Source of the DNA: CBDCEG01 sp965215775
Lineage (GTDB): Bacteria > Pseudomonadota > Gammaproteobacteria > Cardiobacteriales > Ostreibacteriaceae
DNA length: 62,459 nucleotides
Direction: 5' to 3'
NCBI GenBank assembly: GCA_965215775.1
Contig: CBDCEG010000028.1
Location: 1 to 62,459 of the forward strand
Part shown: positions 26,583-35,111 of the stretch, one piece after another
Position numbering within the stretch: position 1 is the stretch's first letter
Layout of the letters: every line of letters begins with the position of its first letter
Program-made: the position numbers and the translations under genes
Notes under the pieces: model-generated
Databases searched by the model: none
What the model saw: only the letters and a program-made list of their open reading frames with translations
What the model was told of the DNA's origin: nothing

Positions 26583-26747
26583 TTAAATATTCGTAACGAA
26601 AATTAGAGTTATAAACCAGAACATTACTATCACCAACAGTAGGAAAAAAACTTTATCCCCTCCAATAAACCAAAATCCAAAAAGTGGAACTTTTAGAATA
26701 ATTTCTTTATTTTTATCTAAGAAAATTTTAATCTTTTTGTAAGTCAT
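26583..26747 (-). CDS. Possible small membrane protein
   Basis: Open frame from an internal ATG (MTYKKIKIFLDK...), with a basic start and one strongly hydrophobic helix (VFFLLLVIVMFWFITLIFV). No clear ribosome site and no recognised family. Might be a decay product in a gene-poor stretch. Confidence 0.3.
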   Translation of the reverse strand: MTYKKIKIFLDKNKEIILKVPLFGFWFIGGDKVFFLLLVIVMFWFITLIFVTNI

Positions 26748-26757
26748 AGTTTTTAAA

Positions 26758-26949
26758 TTAACGCGTTCTAAAAAAATCTGATTTAAAAAAAACAACTATA
26801 TAATTATTATCTTTAATCATTGCATCAAAAGGTAGGACTCCAACTTTTTTAAATTCTTTGAAAATTCTAAGATTAGGCTTTTTAACGCCTTTATTTAAAT
26901 CTTTTAGGGTTTGGGTTCTTGATTTGACATGTGAACTTTCTCCTTTCAT
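26758..26949 (-). CDS. Possible small basic protein
   Basis: 63 codons, lysine-rich (LKDLNKGVKKPNLRIFKEFKK). AAAGGAG lies inside its first codons and precedes another ATG in a different frame (MSNQEPKP then stop), so a frameshift early in the gene is possible. Unknown function; may be a relic. Confidence 0.3.
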   Translation of the reverse strand: MKGESSHVKSRTQTLKDLNKGVKKPNLRIFKEFKKVGVLPFDAMIKDNNYIVVFFKSDFFRTR

Positions 26950-27012
26950 ATGATTTATTATAGCTAGGCATCTTTAAACTTTTTAGGTTTATAAAAGTGT
27001 TAGCATATCAAA

Positions 27013-27072
27013 CTGCCCGAAGCTTTTATAGGGTTGTTTGGCTTTGCTTTGGGTGGTTTGGGTTTCGGGCAG
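27013..27072. repeat. Inverted repeat enclosing a G/T-rich segment
   Basis: CTGCCCGAA (27013-27021) and TTCGGGCAG (27064-27072) form a perfect 9-bp stem around 42 bases that contain four GGG runs in all on the plus strand. Clearly richer in GC than its surroundings. Located just after the end of the minus-strand gene at 27082. Confidence 0.7.
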
Positions 27073-27081
27073 GACACCTTA

Positions 27082-27711
27082 TTATTTATTTTGTGAAGTA
27101 AATTTTATATATTTTGCAAAATCAAAAATATCCATATTATTATTAAATTTTTGACTATATGATGCAAATCTCACTATTTTTTGATTCTTTTTTATAATCA
27201 AGTAAACCTGACTACCATCTAAAAGAAATTTATTTTCAATATTAATAAAAGGATTTGTGTTCTTTAACAAAGTAATAATATCATCAAAAATTTTCATATC
27301 TTTTTTTATAATTACAGTATCCAAAACAGGAGTAATAGAATTACTCTTATCACTTAAGTTTATATGATAAACCTTGACATTATTGTCCCAAGTATAATAG
27401 TAGAGTTTTCTTACCCCATTATCAATATTTAAATGTATAAATAACATTGAATTAGATAGGCACCCAACCTCTTTAATCTTAGAATCAAACATCTTAACTT
27501 CTTTTTGCATTGATACAGGAATATACAAAGATAAAGGAAACTCATTTTTTTTATCAATATGAGTACTCCAAAAGACTTCTTCACTTTGAATTGATAGACA
27601 ATTATCTTTCATTATATTTTTCTCTTTTGCATGCGGCATAGATGAAAATATAAAGAAGGAACTTATTATTCCTAAGTTTAATAGTAGTTTATTTATTTTC
27701 ATATTTTTCAC
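27082..27711 (-). CDS. Secreted protein of unknown function
   Basis: 209 residues with a signal peptide (about 1-29, FFIFSSMPHA). The mature part mixes strands and helices, with two cysteines (DNCLS, VGCLS) that could form a disulfide. AGGTGAAAA precedes the ATG. An 11-bp tandem repeat lies 70-113 bp upstream. No family recognised; neighbours give no hint. Confidence 0.65.
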   Translation of the reverse strand: MKNMKINKLLLNLGIISSFFIFSSMPHAKEKNIMKDNCLSIQSEEVFWSTHIDKKNEFPLSLYIPVSMQKEVKMFDSKIKEVGCLSNSMLFIHLNIDNGVRKLYYYTWDNNVKVYHINLSDKSNSITPVLDTVIIKKDMKIFDDIITLLKNTNPFINIENKFLLDGSQVYLIIKKNQKIVRFASYSQKFNNNMDIFDFAKYIKFTSQNK

Positions 27712-27780
27712 CTATTTTATTTAAAGTTATTATTTCCAAAGTTGAAATATAATTTTATACGAATATTTTTTTATATATGT

Positions 27781-27824
27781 AAAAGATATGTAAAAGATAT
27801 GTAAAAGATATGTAAAAGGTATAT
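27781..27824 (-). repeat. 11-bp tandem repeat
   Basis: Three perfect copies of AAAAGATATGT plus one degenerate copy, between the LysM-relic terminator and the secreted-protein gene at 27711, probably in that gene's promoter region. Confidence 0.85.
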
Positions 27825-27885
27825 AAGTTTTTTTCAAAAAGCATAAAATATTTATTATTAAATAATTATAAAAAAATTCATGCAC

Positions 27886-27919
27886 AAAAAAACCTCCTAC
27901 CAGTTCAACCAGCAGGAGG
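27886..27919 (-). terminator. Rho-independent terminator of the LysM relic
   Basis: An 11-bp stem with three G-T wobbles (27893-27903 with 27909-27919, CCTCCT / AGGAGG at the base) is followed on the minus strand by seven T. It stands 22 bp beyond the relic's final stop, so the terminator has outlived the gene. Confidence 0.8.
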
Positions 27920-27940
27920 GTTGACAAAAAGCTAGTTTCC

Positions 27941-28183
27941 TTATTTAGGAATTCTAATTTTTTGCCCTGGGTAAATTTTATCAGCATTTTTAATTACTTC
28001 TTTGTTTTCCTCTACGATTCTTTAGCAACTAAAAAGCCACAAAAACATAGTGTTAACTGAAGCAAATAATAAAATAGTAATTATTTTTATAATATTTGAA
28101 TTATTGCTACTCAATAAGTTATAATATCCTGTTTGATTTTTGAAGGTTCTTTGTTTAATTACAGTGGACTTCTCAAAAAGCAT
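27941..28183 (-). pseudogene. Decayed LysM-domain protein gene
   Basis: In one frame: an ATG at 28183, 53 codons ending in a hydrophobic helix (IIKIITILLFASVNTMFLW), an in-frame TAA at 28022-28024, then EENKEVIKNADKIYPGQKIRIPK and stop. The last part is the second half of a LysM peptidoglycan-binding domain; the first half of the domain (the GDTLWSIA region) is missing. An internal deletion plus the stop explains this. The terminator downstream is intact, so it was a normal gene until recently. Confidence 0.65.
28096..28125 (+). promoter_or_regulatory. Putative secD promoter
   Basis: TTGAAT, 18 bp, TATAAT, about 100 bp upstream of the secD ATG. It lies inside the decayed LysM gene on the opposite strand. 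No yajC gene is present before secD, so a promoter is needed here. Confidence 0.5.
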
Positions 28184-28224
28184 ATAAATATAACTTTAAT
28201 TACAAATAAATAACCGAGAATAAA

Positions 28225-30066
28225 ATGAAACAATATCCTATTTCCAAACTAATTCTTATTGGATTTACTATTTTAATTAGTATTGTGGTGGCTTTGCCTA
28301 ATATATTTGGTGAAAATCCAGCACTTCAATTAACTTCAATTGATACTGATAAATCAATGGTAGATTCACAAAGTAAAATTAGAGAAGCTTTGCTAGAAGC
28401 TAAAATTCCTTACAAATCAATTGTAACAGATAAAAATAAAGCTATTGTTAAATTTAGCTCTATAAATCATCAAAATGATGCAAAAAGTGAACTTGTTGAC
28501 AAGTTTGGAAAAGTTTACTTTTCTTCACTTACAATTGCTCCAGCCACTCCATCTTGGTTAGAAAATTTAGGTTTGAAACCTATTACTAAAGGGCTAGATT
28601 TGCGTGGTGGAGTTCACTTACTTTTACAAGTTGATATCAATTATTTGATAAAGAAAATAGCAGAAACAAATATGATTGAAATAAAGGGTGCGCTTGATTC
28701 TAACAAAATTGGATTTACCAGCCTTAAATCAATTAAAAATGGTGGTGTTAGTGTTGTTTTAAAAAACCCTGAAGATATGGGCAAACTAAAAAATGCAGTA
28801 TTTAAAATACTGTCAACATTAAAATCTTCTGAAGCTTCTGATAACAAAGTGAATTTTATTGTTACTGATGCTGAAATAAATAAAAAGAAATCAAATGCAG
28901 TTGAATTGAATATAAAAACTTTACGCACAAGAATGAATAGCATAGGTGTTTCTGAGCCATCAATTACTAGAGAAGGTGCGGACAGAATATCAGTTCAATT
29001 ACCTGGTATTTCAAACCCACAAGATGCAAAAGATGCTCTAAGTTCTACTGCTTCACTTGAATATTATATGGTTGATGAAGAAGCAACCGCAAGTGGTAAA
29101 AAAAGATTTGGAGTTAAGTTTTTAAATAATAAAGATACTGGCGGTAAAATTGCTGTAAAAAGAAAAATAATAATATCAGGAAATAATATCGTTGATGCTT
29201 CAACTAGCCCTAGTAATGGACGATATGCGGTAAATGTTGTTTTAGATTCTGAAGGCGCTTCAAAAATGGGAGAAAACACTAGAAAAAATCTAGGAAAAAG
29301 AATGGCGGTTGTTTATATAGATTATAAAACTATTCAATCTAAAGACCCAAAAACTGGTAAATTAATAACCTCAACCCTTAAAGAAGAGAATGTTATCTCA
29401 GCTGCAACAATAAATGGACAATTTAGCAAAAAATTTGAAACAACAGGTAATTTCACTCAATTAGAGGCTCAAAAGTTAGCAAGAAGCTTGCGTTCAGGTG
29501 CTTTAGTTGCTCCAGTTAATGTGATTGAAGAAAGAACTGTTGGACCAAGTGCAGGAAAGGAAAATATTTCTAAAGGACTTAACTCTATTATATTAGGTTT
29601 TGTTTTAGTTATGGTTTTTATGGGTTTTTACTACAGAAAATTCGGACTTGTTGCAATAACAGCTCTTATATTAAATGTAGTTTTAATTGTTTCTTTATTA
29701 TCACTTATTGGTGCGACTTTAACACTTCCAGGAATTGCTGGCGTAGTTTTAACAATGGGTATGGCTGTTGATGCTAATGTTTTAATATTTGAACGGATAA
29801 AAGAAGAACAGAGAGCAGGAAAACCACCGCTAGATTCAATAACAAGTGGATTTGATAATGCTTTCTCAACAATCACAGATGCAAGTATTACAACTTTGAT
29901 TGCTGCCGCTATACTATTTTCACAAGGAACTGGACCTATCAAAGGTTTTGCTGTTACTTTGGCAATAGGAATCTTAACCTCAATGTTTACTGCAATTGTA
30001 GTTTCTAAGTTTATTATTTATATTTGGTTGGGTAGAAAACGAAATATTAAAAAACTATCTATATAA
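28225..30066 (+). CDS. secD: Protein translocase subunit SecD
   Basis: Inner-membrane RND-like subunit that with SecF uses the proton gradient to pull exported proteins through SecYEG. 613 residues. An N-terminal helix and periplasmic domain begin the protein (GLKPITKGLDLRGGVHLLLQVD, the D1 motif, near residue 117). Five C-terminal helices include the conserved GMAVDANVLIFERIKEE segment. yajC, the usual upstream partner, is absent here. secF follows after 15 bp. Confidence 0.96.
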   Translation: MKQYPISKLILIGFTILISIVVALPNIFGENPALQLTSIDTDKSMVDSQSKIREALLEAKIPYKSIVTDKNKAIVKFSSINHQNDAKSELVDKFGKVYFSSLTIAPATPSWLENLGLKPITKGLDLRGGVHLLLQVDINYLIKKIAETNMIEIKGALDSNKIGFTSLKSIKNGGVSVVLKNPEDMGKLKNAVFKILSTLKSSEASDNKVNFIVTDAEINKKKSNAVELNIKTLRTRMNSIGVSEPSITREGADRISVQLPGISNPQDAKDALSSTASLEYYMVDEEATASGKKRFGVKFLNNKDTGGKIAVKRKIIISGNNIVDASTSPSNGRYAVNVVLDSEGASKMGENTRKNLGKRMAVVYIDYKTIQSKDPKTGKLITSTLKEENVISAATINGQFSKKFETTGNFTQLEAQKLARSLRSGALVAPVNVIEERTVGPSAGKENISKGLNSIILGFVLVMVFMGFYYRKFGLVAITALILNVVLIVSLLSLIGATLTLPGIAGVVLTMGMAVDANVLIFERIKEEQRAGKPPLDSITSGFDNAFSTITDASITTLIAAAILFSQGTGPIKGFAVTLAIGILTSMFTAIVVSKFIIYIWLGRKRNIKKLSI

Positions 30067-30081
30067 TATAAGGAGAGAAAA

Positions 30082-31014
30082 ATGAGTAAAATAAATAATA
30101 TAATAAGTAACCTAAATATAGATTATTTAGGAAAAGTTAAATATACAGCTGTATTTTCAGCATTTCTAATTATCGCAAGTATATTTCTTCTATCCACAAA
30201 AGGTTTAAATTTTGGTTTAGACTTTACAGGTGGTAGCACAATGGAGCTGAAATCTAAAGAAAAAATAAATACAGATGAAATTCGTGATTTATTAAAAGTA
30301 AGTTTTCCAAAAATTCAAGTGCAAAAATATGGCACAGATTATGATGTTCAAGTAAGAGTCCCATCAAAATCAGGTGAGACTGACGCTCCTTTGAAAAATG
30401 TGCAAAAAATACTAAAAACAACTAAATATAATTTTACCGTTGAAGGGCAGTCTAATGTTGGCGCTCAATATGGTGATGAATTAGTAAATAGAGGTGTTTT
30501 GGCTCTTATTTTGGCTCTTGCTGGAATTATGATTTACATCTCTACAAGATTTCAATATAAATTATCACTTGGTGCAGTTGCCGCCCTTGCTCACGATATA
30601 ATCATAACTTTGGGATTTTTCGCATTAAGTCAAATAGAATTTAATTTAACAGTTTTAGCGGCACTTTTGGCTGTTCTTGGTTATTCTGTAAATGATACTG
30701 TTGTAGTTTTTGATAGAATTCGTGAGAATTTTAGATTGATGCATTCTTTTTCAGAAAAAGACATTACAAACAAATCAATAAATCAAACAATGGGGAGAAC
30801 AATAATAACTTCATTAACTACTTTGTTATCTGTTGTTGCGATTGCTCTTTTAGGTGGAAATTTACTATTTGGTTTTGCAACGGCTTTAATTGTTGGTATT
30901 TTAGTAGGTACATATTCTTCTATATTTATTGCAAGTGCCTTAGCTCTTAAATTAAAACTTAGTAAAGATGATCTAACACCAAAGACAATTGCTGAAATTG
31001 ACGATATGCCATAA
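30082..31014 (+). CDS. secF: Protein translocase subunit SecF
   Basis: Partner of SecD. 310 residues. The N-terminal helix is followed by NFGLDFTGGST, and conserved membrane motifs AALAHDIIITLG and LAVLGYSVNDTVVVFDRIREN lie in the second half. AAGGAGAG precedes the ATG. Complete. Confidence 0.96.
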   Translation: MSKINNIISNLNIDYLGKVKYTAVFSAFLIIASIFLLSTKGLNFGLDFTGGSTMELKSKEKINTDEIRDLLKVSFPKIQVQKYGTDYDVQVRVPSKSGETDAPLKNVQKILKTTKYNFTVEGQSNVGAQYGDELVNRGVLALILALAGIMIYISTRFQYKLSLGAVAALAHDIIITLGFFALSQIEFNLTVLAALLAVLGYSVNDTVVVFDRIRENFRLMHSFSEKDITNKSINQTMGRTIITSLTTLLSVVAIALLGGNLLFGFATALIVGILVGTYSSIFIASALALKLKLSKDDLTPKTIAEIDDMP

Positions 31015-31030
31015 AACACATATAAAATTA

Positions 31031-31100
31031 TCTAGTTATCTTTAGTTTAAGTTAGTTGTGATTTTGTAATAAAAAGCTAAATTAATTACAAATAACTAGA
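31031..31100 (+). other. Nested inverted repeat between secF and the cold-shock gene
   Basis: TCTAGTTAT (31031-31039) pairs with ATAACTAGA (31092-31100) and TTGTAAT (31064-31070) with ATTACAA (31085-31091); the two right arms are contiguous. It lies 17 bp after the secF stop, as a folded 3' end of that mRNA or a structured element overlapping the csp promoter. Confidence 0.6.
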
Positions 31101-31124
31101 CAAATTTTATATGTATGGTATACA
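31097..31124 (+). promoter_or_regulatory. Putative promoter of the cold-shock gene
   Basis: TAGACA, 16 bp, TATACA with an extended TGG before the -10. It predicts a start near 31131 and a leader of about 58 bases before the csp ATG. Confidence 0.5.
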
Positions 31125-31188
31125 TTACTTTCTTATTTTTATTTTTTAAAATAAGATTTATTTAGAATTAACATTGAGGATATACCAA

Positions 31189-31395
31189 ATGAGTACTACC
31201 ACTGGAAAAGTAAAATGGTTTGATGAGAAGAAAGGTTTCGGATTTATTGAACGCGATGAAGGAGATGATGTTTTTGTTCATTTTAGAGCAATAACAGGTG
31301 ATGGATTTAAAACTCTTGCTGAAGGTCAGGAAGTTGAGTTTGAAATTGAAGATGGCGATAAAGGCCCTCAAGCATCAAATGTAAGACCAGTGTAA
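31189..31395 (+). CDS. Cold-shock domain protein (CspA family)
   Basis: 68-residue single-domain RNA chaperone. RNA-binding motifs KGFGFI (RNP1) and DVFVHF (RNP2) in the usual positions; GKVKWFDEKKGFGFIERD at the start. The ATG at 31189 follows GAGGA at good spacing; an upstream ATA-MRIY reading is not supported. Monocistronic, with its own promoter and terminator. Confidence 0.95.
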   Translation: MSTTTGKVKWFDEKKGFGFIERDEGDDVFVHFRAITGDGFKTLAEGQEVEFEIEDGDKGPQASNVRPV

Positions 31396-31420
31396 ATTTA
31401 CTTTTAAGTAAAATATTTAC

Positions 31421-31449
31421 AAAAAAAGGTAGCTTCGGCTACCTTTTTT
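31421..31449 (+). terminator. Terminator of the cold-shock gene
   Basis: GGTAGC-TTCG-GCTACC stem with the stable TTCG loop, extended by A7/T6. It works in both directions in principle. Confidence 0.92.
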
Positions 31450-31639
31450 AGTTTTAGTAATTTATTATTTTTACATGAGATAAGTATGTTTGTCTTAATG
31501 CAATAAGAGATTTGGCTGAATTTTGAAGTTGTATTTTATTTACGCAGTCTTTTCTTGAAACAATATTTTAGTTATAGTGATTATTTGCTAGGCTTGATTA
31601 AGTATATTTGCTTTTCATAACTAATATCTAAATTAGCAC

Positions 31640-31840
31640 TTAACTATTTTCAGTTTCTATTGCTTTTTCTCTAGCAATTCTTTTTGCACAAGGTTTATCA
31701 CAATCACAAGCTTTTTCAATTCCTACATTAGCAAGCCCGCCACAGCTTCCTGCTATTGGTTTTCTTTTAAACATAACACCTACTGCCATAAGTGCTATAA
31801 AGATAAGTAAAACGGCAAAAATAACGATAAATTCAAACAT
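31640..31840 (-). CDS. nqrM: Na+-NQR maturation factor NqrM
   Basis: 66 residues with one membrane helix and the conserved cysteine pattern KPIAGSCGGLANVGI...CDCDKPC, the signature of NqrM (DUF539), needed for iron delivery to the Na+-pumping NADH:quinone reductase. The nqrABCDEF genes are not in this window; its presence predicts them elsewhere. Starts after an AGGGATATC-type site. Confidence 0.9.
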   Translation of the reverse strand: MFEFIVIFAVLLIFIALMAVGVMFKRKPIAGSCGGLANVGIEKACDCDKPCAKRIAREKAIETENS

Positions 31841-31975
31841 TTTTTTGATATCCCTTTGGTTATTTATAAATTAAAATTAATTAAGGTTGTTTATATGATT
31901 TATATAAATCATATAAAAGCTATAAAGTTACAATTTTATAGGCTAAAAGCTACAAGTTATATAAATAGTTATAAC

Positions 31976-32977
31976 TTAAAGCTTCCTTATCCCAATAGCT
32001 TCTCGTACTTGAGCTAATAATTCCTTTGCCATTGGTCTAACTCTATCCGCACCAGCTTGCAAAACCGCTTCAATATAATCTGGTCTTTGCATTAGTTCAT
32101 TATACTTTTCTCGCATTGGAGAAACTTCTTGATTTATTTTCTCAAATAAAACTTGTTTCATCTCACCCCAAGCAATTCCATCAGCGTAAGATTTTGTAAC
32201 TTCATCAATTTCCGTTTGATTTGCAAAAGCTTTATACATTTCAAATAAAGTTGAATCTTCAGTAGATTTTGGCTCTCCAGGTTCTTGTGAGTTAGTTCTT
32301 ATTTTCATAACTAACTTTCTTAATTTTTTCTCTTCAGAAAAAAGAGGAATTGTATTGTTGTAACTTTTAGACATTTTTCTTCCATCTAAACCTTGCATTA
32401 ATTTAGTATTTTCTTCAATAATTGCTTTAGGTAGATTAAAAATATCTTTAAAAATATGATTAAATTTTTGAGCAATATCTCTAGCCATTTCAATATGTTG
32501 AATTTGATCTTTTCCAACTGGAATATGGGTTGAATTAAATATCAAAATATCAGCGCTCATTAAAACAGGGTAGCTAAAAAGACCCATTGTTATTCCTTGA
32601 TCTGGGTCTGTGTTATTTATTTCATCATTTTTTGCTACCAAAGCTTTATAGGCATGAGAACGATTCATTAAACCTTTCGCACAAACACAGTTTAAAATCC
32701 AAGTTAGTTCCATAATTTCAGGAACATCTGATTGTCTATAAAAATATGATTTGACAGGATCAAGACCGCAAGCTAACCAAGTAGCTGCGATTTCTAAAGT
32801 TGACTGATGAATTTTTGCAGGCTCATGGCACTTTATAATTCCGTGATAGTCTGCCAAAAAGTAAAAGCTTTCACTTTCATTTGAAATTGAATTTATAGCT
32901 GGTCTAATTGCACCAACATAGTTTCCTAAGTGTGGCGTTCCTGTTGTAGTTATTCCTGTTAGGATTCGTTTTTTCAT
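31976..32977 (-). CDS. trpS: Tryptophanyl-tRNA synthetase
   Basis: Class I synthetase. TTGTPHLGNYVGA contains the HIGH-type motif and GRKMSKSYNN the KMSKS loop. 333 residues, as in E. coli (334). Complete. Confidence 0.97.
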   Translation of the reverse strand: MKKRILTGITTTGTPHLGNYVGAIRPAINSISNESESFYFLADYHGIIKCHEPAKIHQSTLEIAATWLACGLDPVKSYFYRQSDVPEIMELTWILNCVCAKGLMNRSHAYKALVAKNDEINNTDPDQGITMGLFSYPVLMSADILIFNSTHIPVGKDQIQHIEMARDIAQKFNHIFKDIFNLPKAIIEENTKLMQGLDGRKMSKSYNNTIPLFSEEKKLRKLVMKIRTNSQEPGEPKSTEDSTLFEMYKAFANQTEIDEVTKSYADGIAWGEMKQVLFEKINQEVSPMREKYNELMQRPDYIEAVLQAGADRVRPMAKELLAQVREAIGIRKL

Positions 32978-33039
32978 ATTTTATACTTTATATTTTATAT
33001 TTTATATTCTTATTTAGTTTGACTGATATTAAGATTTTA

Positions 33040-33315
33040 CTAATCAGACAGTTTTCCTAGAATATCATCAATTGTTTGATTTGTTTGTTTAGCTTGTTTG
33101 TTTAGCTCTTCTATCTTACCAGTTAGTTCCAAAGTTAAGCTCAATGCACCCATCACAGCAAGTTTTTCAGTATTGATTTCATTTGCAGTTTTGCGAAATT
33201 CTTTTAGGTGAGAATTCAAATATTCAGCGCTTTTAATCAATGCTCTTTCTTCACCAGCATTACAAGCAAGATGATAATCAGTTTCCATTATTCTAACATT
33301 TACAGTTGTTTTCAT
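33040..33315 (-). CDS. zapA: Cell-division protein ZapA
   Basis: 91 residues; the N-terminal globular part (VNVRIMETDYHLACNAGEERAL) and C-terminal coiled coil match ZapA, which bundles FtsZ. The start overlaps the stop of the upstream gene by one base (TAATG), so the two are translationally coupled. The divergent UPF0149 neighbour supports the call. Confidence 0.9.
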   Translation of the reverse strand: MKTTVNVRIMETDYHLACNAGEERALIKSAEYLNSHLKEFRKTANEINTEKLAVMGALSLTLELTGKIEELNKQAKQTNQTIDDILGKLSD

Positions 33316-33728
33316 TATTCAATTCCTCTAATTCTATCTAACATTGATTTACTAAGATTATCAAGCTCTTGATTTTGTTTTTTTAAGCTTTCAATTGTAT
33401 CTTTACTGCTTGAAGCAATTTCTTCAATTTTTTCATTGAAGCTTTCAGTAATAGATTTTATTTTATCTTCTTTTTCTATTGTGAGTATTTTTGCTTGTTT
33501 TGCGATATCTTTTTCAGCATCCGCAAGTCTTTGCTGATAATGAGCTTCAAGAGTTTTTACTTTTTGCTCAGCCTCAGTTTCAAACTGTGAAAGTTTAGTT
33601 TCTAAGTTAGTTTTTTGGGAATAAAGTTCCGTTATTTCTTTATTAAGTGTATCGTATTGCTCTTTTAAAGAATAAACTTTACCCATTAACTCATTTATTT
33701 TTTCTAAATTTGTATTTTCTATTTCCAT
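33315..33728 (-). CDS. Coiled-coil protein upstream of zapA
   Basis: 137 residues, almost wholly coiled coil (heptads rich in Glu, Lys, Leu; NELMGKVYSLKEQYDTLNKEI). Coupling to zapA by a one-base overlap suggests a division-linked, ZapB-like role; this is inference from position, as coiled coils give weak similarity. Confidence 0.75.
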   Translation of the reverse strand: MEIENTNLEKINELMGKVYSLKEQYDTLNKEITELYSQKTNLETKLSQFETEAEQKVKTLEAHYQQRLADAEKDIAKQAKILTIEKEDKIKSITESFNEKIEEIASSSKDTIESLKKQNQELDNLSKSMLDRIRGIE

Positions 33729-33806
33729 AATTATTAATATAATTGATTAAAGTTATTTTAAATTATACAAAATAAACCATAAAAAATAAAAACAAACAGC
33801 ATAAAA

Positions 33807-34250
33807 ATGAATAAATTATTAAAAGAAAATAGTGCGGAATTCTCGCAAAGCTTTATACACGGTGCATTAACGGCATTAAGTTGTCTTGATGGTAAACTAG
33901 AAATAATGTCTGGAATTGTCACAGATATTAGCTTATTAGAGGAATATAAGGAGCAAATAGTCTCTGAACTTTCAAGTTCTGGTCTAGATTTTCACTTAGC
34001 AATTGAACCTTCGGATGTTAAAAAAGAAACTCAAAGCACAAGAGATTGGGCTTCTGGATTTTTATTTGTAATTAGTAAGGATAGCAGTAAAATTTTAGAT
34101 GAAAGCTCGGTGGAGTTCTTAAAAGATGTTAAGCAAATTGTATCCATGCCTTTTGCCGAAGATGATAATCAAGAAACTAAAAGTGATTTATTTGAAATTC
34201 AAGAGTATTTGAAAGTTGGTGCTATAACTTTATTTCTAACGCAAAAATAA
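33807..34250 (+). CDS. UPF0149 (YgfB-type) family protein
   Basis: 147 residues with FIHGALTAL near the start (HG motif of the family), RDWASGFLF in the middle and LFEIQEYLKVGAITLF at the end. Divergent from zapA as in E. coli ygfB-zapA. Molecular function of the family is poorly known. Followed by folP after 14 bp. Confidence 0.88.
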   Translation: MNKLLKENSAEFSQSFIHGALTALSCLDGKLEIMSGIVTDISLLEEYKEQIVSELSSSGLDFHLAIEPSDVKKETQSTRDWASGFLFVISKDSSKILDESSVEFLKDVKQIVSMPFAEDDNQETKSDLFEIQEYLKVGAITLFLTQK

Positions 34251-34264
34251 AAATTATTAAAGCA

Positions 34265-35083
34265 ATGAAACTAGAAACAGCTAATTTTGAGTTAGACTTA
34301 TCAAAACCTAAAGTTATGGGGATTTTAAATGTTACTCCTGATTCTTTTTCAGATGGTGGCAAATTCAATAATATCAAACAAGCAATAAAACATTGTGAGA
34401 AAATGATAAGCCAAGGTGTTGATATAATTGATATTGGAGGAGAGTCAACTAGACCAAATGCAACAAAAGTTACTGTTGAACAAGAGTTACAAAGAGTTAT
34501 TCCTATTATAAAGGAAATAAAAAATAATTTTAAAATCTGCATTTCTGTTGATACAAGCAAGTTAGAAGTTATGCAGCAAAGTTTAGATTTGGGCGTTGAT
34601 ATAATTAACGATGTAACAGGTTTTAATGATAAATCTTTAGAACTTATAGCAGAATATAATCCTGCAATTTGTATTATGCATATGCAAGGAACGCCAAAAG
34701 ATATGCAAAACAATCCAATTTACAACAGCTTACTTACAGATGTTAAGGTTTTTTTGGAGCAACGAGCTAAACAAGCTGAAAAACTAGGTATTTCTAAAAA
34801 TAGAATTATTTTAGATCCAGGATTTGGGTTTGGTAAAACTGCAAAACATAATATGAGTTTAATAAAAAATATATCTGAATTTACAGAAAATTACCCAGTG
34901 CTTATGGGAATTTCTAGAAAATCAACTTTAGGTGAAATATTGGGCGATGATAATTTACCTAGAGAAAATGCAAGTTTAACGGCTGGGATAGTTTCTATTT
35001 TAAATGGTTGTTCAATAATAAGAGTTCATAAAGTTCAACCTATGATTGAAGCAATAAAGGTTTTACAAGCTATAAAAAATTAA
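34265..35083 (+). CDS. folP: Dihydropteroate synthase
   Basis: Folate pathway; joins pABA to the pterin. 272 residues with MGILNVTPDSFSDGG at the start, DIIDIGGESTRPNA and SVDTSK, IINDVTGF, DPGFGFGKT, GISRKSTLG. All pterin and sulfonamide-site loops look normal. Confidence 0.97.
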   Translation: MKLETANFELDLSKPKVMGILNVTPDSFSDGGKFNNIKQAIKHCEKMISQGVDIIDIGGESTRPNATKVTVEQELQRVIPIIKEIKNNFKICISVDTSKLEVMQQSLDLGVDIINDVTGFNDKSLELIAEYNPAICIMHMQGTPKDMQNNPIYNSLLTDVKVFLEQRAKQAEKLGISKNRIILDPGFGFGKTAKHNMSLIKNISEFTENYPVLMGISRKSTLGEILGDDNLPRENASLTAGIVSILNGCSIIRVHKVQPMIEAIKVLQAIKN

Positions 35084-35111
35084 TTCACTTAGATAAACAT
35101 ATGTTTTAATT

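Noticed and set aside
27013..27072. Inverted repeat as a terminator for the gene ending at 27082
   Set aside because: The loop of 42 bases is too long and no T run follows on the minus strand.
27730..27987. 85-codon minus-strand frame
   Set aside because: It runs through the LysM relic in another frame, its terminator and the 11-bp repeats; the LysM frame explains the sequence better.
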